This document shows positions 1 to 5,337 of a DNA stretch of 10,524 nt, piece after piece. This DNA comes from Acidobacteriota bacterium (GTDB lineage Bacteria; Acidobacteriota; Thermoanaerobaculia; Thermoanaerobaculales; Thermoanaerobaculaceae): NCBI GenBank assembly GCA_021782525.1, contig JAJXUY010000031.1, forward strand, positions 1 through 10,524. Reading direction: 5' to 3'. The notes under the pieces are model-generated. The model searched no databases. It saw only the letters and a list, made by a program, of their open reading frames with translations, and was not told the DNA's origin. How positions within the stretch are numbered: the stretch's first letter is position 1; every line of letters begins with the position of its first letter. Both the position numbers and the translations under genes were made by a program.

Positions 1-539
1 TTCCGGTGCGCCGGCTGCACGGGGTGGGCCCGGCGACCGAGCGCACCCTGGCGGCCATGGGGGGGGCGACGGTCGCCCAACTCCGCGTGGTCCCCTTGCG
101 TGACCTGCTCGCGCGCTTTCACAGCCACGGCCGCACCTTGCACGAGTACGCCCACGGCAACGACGAACGGCCCGTGGAGCCGTTCCACGAGCGCAAGAGC
201 CTGGGCACCGAGAACACGTACCGCCGCGACCTGTCCGTTCTCACGGCTATGGACGAGCAGCTCGACGCGATGGCCCGGGAGGTCGCCACCGGCCTGGTGC
301 GACGCGACATCGCGGCGTGCACCGTGACGCTCAAGGTGCGTTACCCCGACTTCACCACCGTGACGCGCTCGCTCACGTTCCGAGTGCCCACGGCCGACTC
401 GGGCAGGATCGGTTCGACCGCCAGGGGCCTGCTCCGCCGCACCGAGGCGGCCCGCAGAGGAGTACGTCTCCTCGGGGTTTCCGTTTCCACCCTGGTGCCG
501 GCCACGATGCGGCAGCTCGAGCTGTTCGGCGACGCATAG
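1..539 (+). CDS. dinB: DNA polymerase IV (DinB, Y-family), C-terminal part, cut by left edge
   Basis: This is the end of a translesion DNA polymerase that copies past damaged template bases in the cytoplasm. The frame is open to the left edge (first full codon at base 3), so there is no visible start and GTG at 6 is only an internal codon. About 178 residues remain. The first stretch, LHGVGPATERTLAAMG, is the helix-hairpin-helix of the thumb domain. The later part, from KSLGTENTYRRDL through VTLKVRYPDFTTVTRSL to LTFRVPT, is the little-finger domain that grips DNA. The protein ends MRQLELFGDA, and QLELF (513-527) is a canonical beta-clamp-binding pentapeptide, as expected for Pol IV. The palm domain and its catalytic acidic residues lie outside the window, so activity cannot be judged. 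An ImuB-type Y-family relative is less likely because the little finger and C-terminal clamp motif match Pol IV. Confidence 0.9.
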   Translation, partial: PVRRLHGVGPATERTLAAMGGATVAQLRVVPLRDLLARFHSHGRTLHEYAHGNDERPVEPFHERKSLGTENTYRRDLSVLTAMDEQLDAMAREVATGLVRRDIAACTVTLKVRYPDFTTVTRSLTFRVPTADSGRIGSTARGLLRRTEAARRGVRLLGVSVSTLVPATMRQLELFGDA

Positions 540-580
540 CCTGGCCGCGTTTCGGTTGGCGCTCAGGCGATTCCTGCGTA

Positions 581-596
581 CGGCCCCCGCGGGCCG
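581..596 (+). terminator. GC-rich hairpin after dinB, possible terminator
   Basis: A perfect 6-bp stem (CGGCCC / GGGCCG) with the 4-base loop CCGC lies about 42 bases after the dinB stop. It is followed by GGGG and TGTTG rather than a run of T. The position suits a terminator for dinB, but without a U-tract, and in DNA this GC-rich, the call is weak. Confidence 0.35.
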
Positions 597-767
597 GGGG
601 TGTTGCAGATACGGCCGCCCCTCGCCCGTCGCGTCCGGCCTCGTGGCAGATCGTGCTCGCCGCGGCCACTAGGTGGAATACGACTCAGTCTACGCAACGT
701 TACCGCCGCCAGGGTTCCATCTCGCGAGTGCGTTGCCGGTCGTCCGGCAGCTCGCTCTAGCGACCAC

Positions 768-773
768 GGGAGG
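768..773 (+). promoter_or_regulatory. Shine-Dalgarno site setting the start of the secreted protein
   Basis: GGGAGG lies 6 bases before ATG at 780. It supports that start, which is followed at once by a classic signal peptide, over the in-frame upstream ATG-like or TTG/GTG-type starts from base 600. Confidence 0.75.
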
Positions 774-779
774 CGGCAC

Positions 780-3700
780 ATGCGTCATCAGGTGGCGTGG
801 TTGGCTTTCGCGCCGTCCGCGGTTGTCGTTGCGGCGGTCTCGCTGCTGTGTGCGGTTCCGGCTCATGGCCAAATCGCGGGTCAGAACGTCAACATGGTGG
901 CCGGCACGAAGTGGCCGGGGGGCGACCCGTTCCTGCAGCGGCAGAACGAGCCGTCGCTCGCGGTTTCGAGCCGGAACCCGCTGCACCTGCTGGCGGGCGC
1001 CAACGACTACCGGAGCGTGGACATTCCGAACCCCAACAGCCCCGACGAGACTGGAGACGCGTGGCTCGGGGTGTTCAAGTCGTTCGACGGCGGCCAGACG
1101 TGGCAGAGCACCCTGCTCCCGGGCTACCCGCAGGACCAGTCGGCGCTGGGCCTGTCGTTCCCGTTGAAGGGCTATTCGGCCGCCGCCGACCCCGTCGTCC
1201 GCGCCGGGACGAACGGGCTCTTCTACTACAGCGGCATCGCCTTCAATCGCGGGACGAACCTGGGGGCGGTGTTCGTCGCGACGTTCATCGACCTCGACAA
1301 CAAGGAGAACGGCGACGTCACCCAGGGTCTCGACCCGATCAAGCTCGTCGGTGCGCGGGTCATCGACACCGGGACGGCCGGCCAGTTCCTCGACAAGCCG
1401 TGGGTGACTGCGGACCTGCCGCGGGCCGGCGCGGGGCCGTGCACCATCGCGGTGTCCCCGACGCAGACGTTCCCGGCGGGGAACGTCTACCTGGCGTACG
1501 CCAAGTTCACCGGCAGCACCAGCACGAAGCTCATGTTCACGCGATCGCTGGACTGCGGCGCGACCTGGGCCACCCCGGTCAAGCTCTCGCAAAGCAACTC
1601 CATCAACCAGGGGACCACGATCGCCGTTGACCCTCTCTCGGGGGCCGTCTACGTGGCGTGGCGGAGGTTCGCGACCAGCAGCCAGGGCGACGCGATCATG
1701 GTCGCCAAGTCCACCGACTTCGGCCAGACGTTCACGAAAGGCGTGGTCGCCGCGTCGATCGTCCCGTTCGATCAGGGGATGACGCCCACCTCGATCCGCA
1801 CCGAGTCGCTGCCGACAATCGCGGTGTCGGTGGACGGCAGCAACACCAGCCGCGTCCACCTCGCGTGGGCGGCGCGGCCGGCGGCCGGCGCCGACGCGCG
1901 CATCTACCTCGCCACCTCGCCGGACGGGGTGAGCTGGTCCAGCCCGGCGCCGGTGGACAACGGCCCGTTGCTCGACGACTTCGGGAACAGCTTCACGCGC
2001 GGGCATCAGTTCATGCCGCAGCTCAGCTTCGCCGGCGGCCGGCTCATGCTCCTGTACTACGACACGCGCCTGGATCACACGCTCGGGCTGTTCTACCCCA
2101 ACGAGCCGTTCCTGCCCGACGCCAGGGGGAGGTTCTACAGGGAGGACCGTGACCCGAGGGGCGAGCTGCTGACCGACCCCGCGAGCGTCCACACGCCGTA
2201 CCTCGACGATGCAGGCCTCACGTCGTACCGCCACACGATCGACGTGCGCGTGGCGGAGGCGGTCCCATCATCCTCGCCGGCGTTCACGACCGCGCGTGTC
2301 TCCCAGGCCAGGTTCGGCACGCGTGGCGACGAGAGCGGCACCATCCAGTTCCTCCAGCAGCTTCAGGTCGACCCCCCCAACCTGCCGCTCTTCGTGCAGG
2401 GCCATGACCCGTTCATGGGCGACTACATCGATATCGCGGGCCCGGTCTTCCTGCCCCCGGCGGCGTCCGGCGGTGCGTGGACCTACAACCTCGCCGCGAG
2501 CGCGTCCCCGGTGTTCTACGCGACGTGGACGACCAACCAGGATGTCCGCCCGCCGCTCGACGGCGACTGGACCCACTACACGCCGGTCGGAGGGGGTGGC
2601 ACCAGCGTTTACGATCCGACGCAGACCACGCCCACCTGCACTCCGGGTCAGGAGGGGATGCGCAACCAGAACATCTACTGCGCGCGGATCACCCAGGGGC
2701 TGGAGGTCTCTTCCCCGCAGAACGCCAAACCCCTGTCCACCACCCTGACCCGGGCGTTCGTCGTCCTGGTGCGGAACGCCACCACCTCGAGCAGGAGCTT
2801 CCAGTTGGCGATCGCCAACCAGCCCGCCGGCGGCAAGGCGTCGTTCCTGCTCCACCCCACGGCCACCGACCCGGACCCCCTGACCACGCTCGACGTCACC
2901 ATCCCCGCCCGTTCGGGCATCGCCCGCTCGCTGTTCGCCACCTCGACGAACCCCGTGGCGACCATCACGGTCAACGTCACGGAGGTCGACTCGGCCGGGA
3001 GCCCGATCCCCGGCGGCCTGGCGGGCTTCGTGGTCCTCAACCCCGACGGGACGGTGGCCCCGCTCGCGAACCCGGATGGCGTCACCGGTTCCAACACCGA
3101 CATCAACCAGATCGAGATCTACACCCCGGACGTCTCCAACCCGGACGTCTCCAACCCCAATGCGCCTAACCCGGACGTGTCCAATCCGGATGTGTCCAAC
3201 CCGGACGTCTCGAACCCCGACGTCTCCAACCCCGACGTCTCCAACCCCGACATCTCCAACCTCGCGGTGTCCAACCCCGACGTGTCGAACTCGAACGTGG
3301 CGAACCCCGATGTCTCCAACCCCGACGTCTCGAACCCGGACGTCTCCAACCAGTCGGTCTCGGACGCGACGTACGTGGTCGAGAACACCGGCAACACGTC
3401 GGCGTCGTACCACGTCAAGCTAGTGGGCAGCGCGCCCGCGAGTGCGCATCTGCAGCTGATCGTCTCGACAACCTACCAGACGCCGATCAGCGTCAACTGC
3501 CAGCTTCTGCAACAGCAGCAGAACAGCGTGGTCGCCAACATCGTCAATCCGGTCATCGAGGATGCCTCCAACCTGACCGACCCCGACATCACGGACCCCA
3601 GCGCGTCCAACGCCACGTTCTACCTCCGGCCCGGCGAGACGGCGCTGGTCACCCTGCGCGGCACCGTGGACACGACGACGATGCGGAACGTGGTCACCCA

Positions 3701-5282
3701 GGTGGTCCCGGTCCTGATCCCGCACGCCTCGCTCACCTACGCCGCGCCGCTGTTCGTCACGATCAGCGCGCTCCCCGACGCCACCTTCGGGAGCCCGTAC
3801 AGCCAGACCCTGGCCGCGATCGGCGGCACCGCCCCGTACACCTGGGGGATCGTCTCCGGCTCGCTGCCCGCCGGCCTCGCCCTCGATGCTGGCACCGGGC
3901 AGATCAGCGGCACGCCCACATCGCCGGGAAGCTCGAGCTTCACGGTGCAGGTCACCGATTCCGGCTCTCCGGTCGGCTCGACCACGAGAAGCCTGACCCT
4001 CACCGCCGATAAGAGCCCGACGACGACCGCTGTAGCCTCCTCTGCAAACCCGTCGGCGACCGGGCAGCCGGTGACGTTCACGGTGACCGTTGCGGCGACG
4101 GCGCCGGCGCAAGGGACGCCCACCGGCACGGTGACGTTGTCGGACGGCTCCACGGCGCTCGCAACCGCGGCCCTTGCCGGCGGCGCCGCTTCCTTCGGGC
4201 CGTTCACCCCGGGCGTCGGGACACACCCCATCACCGCGCGGTACGGCGGCGACGCCGACTTCCTGCTCGGTGTGTCGCCGGTTTTGAATCAGGTCGTCAA
4301 CAAGGCCGCCACCGCGACAGCCCTCGGCGTGTCGCCTAACCCGTCGGTCGTCGGCCAGACCCTCACCCTGGTCGCGGGCGTGACCGTGATCTCACCCGGG
4401 TCCGGTTCCCCCACCGGCACCGTCACCTTCACCGACGGCTCGGCGCTCCTCGGTACGGCGCCGCTGGTGGCCGGGCAGGCGTCGCTCAACGTGGTTGCGC
4501 CGAGCGCAGGGGCGCAGCCGATCGTCGCGAGCTATGGCGGCGACGCGAGCTTCGCCGCCAGCACCTCGAACTCGGTCGCGGAGACCGTGGACAGGGCCGC
4601 TTCGGCGACCACGCTCGCGGTCTCGCCGGACCCCTCAACGGCCGGCCAGACGGTGACCTTCACCGCGGCGGTCAGCGCGGTGGCGCCGGGGGCGGGGACG
4701 CCGACCGGGGCGGTGGCGTTCCGCGACGGTGCCACGCTGCTGGCCACGGTCCCGCTCGTCGGCGGGCAGGCCTCGTTCGTCACCTCGACGCTGGCCGCCG
4801 GGAGTCACTCGATCACGGCGGCGTACGGAGGGGACGGGAACTTCCTCCCCAGCTCCTCGGGCGCCGTGATCCAGGCCGTCACCTACACGTTCACGGGGTT
4901 CCTGTCGCCACTGACCGCGGCCGGCACGATCTCGAGCCCGACGGTCTCCGGCTCGGCCAACCTCGGCAACGCGATCCCGATCAAGTGGCAGCTCCAAGAC
5001 GGCGCCGGGAACTACGTCACCAGCCTGGCCACCACGCGGTCGCTGGTCGCCGTGCTGAACGTCGGCTGCCCGGGCACGCCGGGCACCCAGTCGGTCGTGC
5101 TCTACGCGCCGACCAGCGGGGCGACCGGCGGCAGCACGTTCCGCTACGACTCGAGCAACAACCAGTTCATCTTCAACTGGGATACGGGCTCGGTCAGCGG
5201 CACGGGGGCGGGGTGCTATACGGTCGTGCTGCAGCTCGCCGACGGCAGTGCCGCCAAGGCGACGATCGTCCAGCTGCAGTAG
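780..5282 (+). CDS. Secreted Asp-box (BNR) beta-propeller protein with PDVSN repeats, Ig-like domains and PxKF tail
   Basis: This 1500-residue exported protein has no single known function. Residues 1-30 form a signal peptide: basic start, hydrophobic core VVVAAVSLL, and a probable cleavage after AHG. Residues of about 31-590 look like a sialidase-fold beta-propeller. Asp-boxes are SFDGGQTW (101-108), SLDCGATW (256-263), STDFGQTF (from 311) and a weaker SPDGVSW (from 380). A further characteristic segment is FMGDYIDIA (from 545). A beta-rich region of about 600-780 matches no family I can name. Residues 783-862 are 16 PDVSN-type pentapeptides, with a degenerate run at 930-944. One He_PIG-like Ig domain (about 991-1077) and three Big_3-type Ig-like domains (about 1079-1174, 1176-1271, 1273-1367) follow. 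The end (1368-1500) is a PxKF module, with PIKW at 1400-1403 and Cys 1430 and 1479 possibly disulfide-bonded. Binding to surface glycans or proteins is plausible. I did not identify a sialidase catalytic set, so enzyme activity is not claimed. No membrane anchor or sortase signal is seen. Confidence 0.9.
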   Translation: MRHQVAWLAFAPSAVVVAAVSLLCAVPAHGQIAGQNVNMVAGTKWPGGDPFLQRQNEPSLAVSSRNPLHLLAGANDYRSVDIPNPNSPDETGDAWLGVFKSFDGGQTWQSTLLPGYPQDQSALGLSFPLKGYSAAADPVVRAGTNGLFYYSGIAFNRGTNLGAVFVATFIDLDNKENGDVTQGLDPIKLVGARVIDTGTAGQFLDKPWVTADLPRAGAGPCTIAVSPTQTFPAGNVYLAYAKFTGSTSTKLMFTRSLDCGATWATPVKLSQSNSINQGTTIAVDPLSGAVYVAWRRFATSSQGDAIMVAKSTDFGQTFTKGVVAASIVPFDQGMTPTSIRTESLPTIAVSVDGSNTSRVHLAWAARPAAGADARIYLATSPDGVSWSSPAPVDNGPLLDDFGNSFTRGHQFMPQLSFAGGRLMLLYYDTRLDHTLGLFYPNEPFLPDARGRFYREDRDPRGELLTDPASVHTPYLDDAGLTSYRHTIDVRVAEAVPSSSPAFTTARVSQARFGTRGDESGTIQFLQQLQVDPPNLPLFVQGHDPFMGDYIDIAGPVFLPPAASGGAWTYNLAASASPVFYATWTTNQDVRPPLDGDWTHYTPVGGGGTSVYDPTQTTPTCTPGQEGMRNQNIYCARITQGLEVSSPQNAKPLSTTLTRAFVVLVRNATTSSRSFQLAIANQPAGGKASFLLHPTATDPDPLTTLDVTIPARSGIARSLFATSTNPVATITVNVTEVDSAGSPIPGGLAGFVVLNPDGTVAPLANPDGVTGSNTDINQIEIYTPDVSNPDVSNPNAPNPDVSNPDVSNPDVSNPDVSNPDVSNPDISNLAVSNPDVSNSNVANPDVSNPDVSNPDVSNQSVSDATYVVENTGNTSASYHVKLVGSAPASAHLQLIVSTTYQTPISVNCQLLQQQQNSVVANIVNPVIEDASNLTDPDITDPSASNATFYLRPGETALVTLRGTVDTTTMRNVVTQVVPVLIPHASLTYAAPLFVTISALPDATFGSPYSQTLAAIGGTAPYTWGIVSGSLPAGLALDAGTGQISGTPTSPGSSSFTVQVTDSGSPVGSTTRSLTLTADKSPTTTAVASSANPSATGQPVTFTVTVAATAPAQGTPTGTVTLSDGSTALATAALAGGAASFGPFTPGVGTHPITARYGGDADFLLGVSPVLNQVVNKAATATALGVSPNPSVVGQTLTLVAGVTVISPGSGSPTGTVTFTDGSALLGTAPLVAGQASLNVVAPSAGAQPIVASYGGDASFAASTSNSVAETVDRAASATTLAVSPDPSTAGQTVTFTAAVSAVAPGAGTPTGAVAFRDGATLLATVPLVGGQASFVTSTLAAGSHSITAAYGGDGNFLPSSSGAVIQAVTYTFTGFLSPLTAAGTISSPTVSGSANLGNAIPIKWQLQDGAGNYVTSLATTRSLVAVLNVGCPGTPGTQSVVLYAPTSGATGGSTFRYDSSNNQFIFNWDTGSVSGTGAGCYTVVLQLADGSAAKATIVQLQ
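3126..3365 (+). repeat. 16 tandem 15-bp units encoding PDVSN-type pentapeptides
   Basis: Sixteen in-frame 15-bp units without gaps encode residues 783-862 of the secreted protein. Eleven units are exactly PDVSN. The other five are PNAPN (unit 3), PDISN (9), LAVSN (10), SNVAN (12) and QSVSD (16). Every unit keeps a hydrophobic residue in the middle (V, I or A) and N or D at the end. The pattern resembles the pentapeptide-repeat consensus A-(D/N)-L-x-x, with P before the acidic position and V in place of L/F. The run ends directly in a beta-strand-like segment, ATYVVENTG. Confidence 0.95.
3549..3611 (+). repeat. Second, degenerate run of pentapeptide units
   Basis: Inside the same protein, SNLTD, PDITD and PSASN (3567-3611, residues 930-944) follow one another in the same 5-residue register as the main array. 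A looser PVIED precedes them at 3549-3563, one residue out of step. The run ends in ATFYLRPGE, mirroring ATYVVENTG after the main array. This suggests an old duplication of a module made of pentapeptides followed by a beta domain. Confidence 0.55.
4014..4880 (+). repeat. Three tandem Ig-like (Big_3-type) domains
   Basis: Three copies of about 96 residues lie end to end in the secreted protein. Each opens with a T-x-L/V-x-x-S-x-(N/D)-P-S pattern, followed by VGQTL or an equivalent and then PTGTV or PTGAV. Each then has F-x-DG or LSDG and a closing YGGDA/YGGDG motif. The copies are alike in protein but clearly diverged in DNA. They probably act as a rigid stalk or spacer outside the cell. Confidence 0.85.
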
Positions 5283-5337
5283 GTGCGGTGATGAGGGTCC
5301 CGGGCGCCGCCGAAACCGGTGATCGGAGACCTGGCTC
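5283..5337. other. Short convergent gap between the secreted protein and the kinase
   Basis: Only 55 bases separate the two stop codons. I see no hairpin with a T-run on either strand, so how the two convergent transcripts end is not evident from the sequence. Confidence 0.6.

Larger units (their letters stand above)
540..779. other. Non-coding region between dinB and the secreted propeller protein
   Basis: This 240-bp stretch holds the hairpin at 581-596 and the ribosome binding site at 768-773. The downstream reading frame stays open back to base 600, but the translation of 600-779 is arginine- and proline-rich, lacks family features and would bury the signal peptide. I therefore treat it as leader. 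No convincing -35/-10 pair is visible. Confidence 0.6.

Noticed and set aside
677..687. AATACGACTCA matches the core of the T7 RNA polymerase promoter.
   Set aside because: The match stops after 11 bases: the following CTATAGG is absent (GTCTACG instead) and the base before it differs. No phage gene is nearby, so it is most likely chance.
600..779. Upstream extension of the secreted protein by 60 residues.
   Set aside because: The extension is Arg/Pro-rich and would place the signal peptide internally. The Shine-Dalgarno at 768-773 and the signal sequence both point to ATG at 780.
690..2234. Long 514-codon frame on the minus strand.
   Set aside because: It is antisense to the propeller domain, very rich in Arg, Val and Gly, and shows no domain motif. 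Such frames arise from high GC content.
780..2550. Calling the propeller an active exo-sialidase.
   Set aside because: Asp-boxes are structural and occur in many non-enzymatic propellers. I could not identify the arginine triad or the catalytic Tyr/Asp with confidence.
3126..3365. Regular short DNA repeats that could be taken for a CRISPR array or VNTR.
   Set aside because: The 15-bp units are directly adjacent with no spacers, lie in frame within a long gene, and differ mainly at synonymous positions, so they are protein-coding repeats.
3119..3418. The minus-strand frame across the repeats reads as ETSGL/ETSGF pentapeptides and also resembles a repeat protein.
   Set aside because: It is the mirror of the coding repeats, has no ribosome site or homologous flanks, and the plus-strand gene is continuous on both sides.
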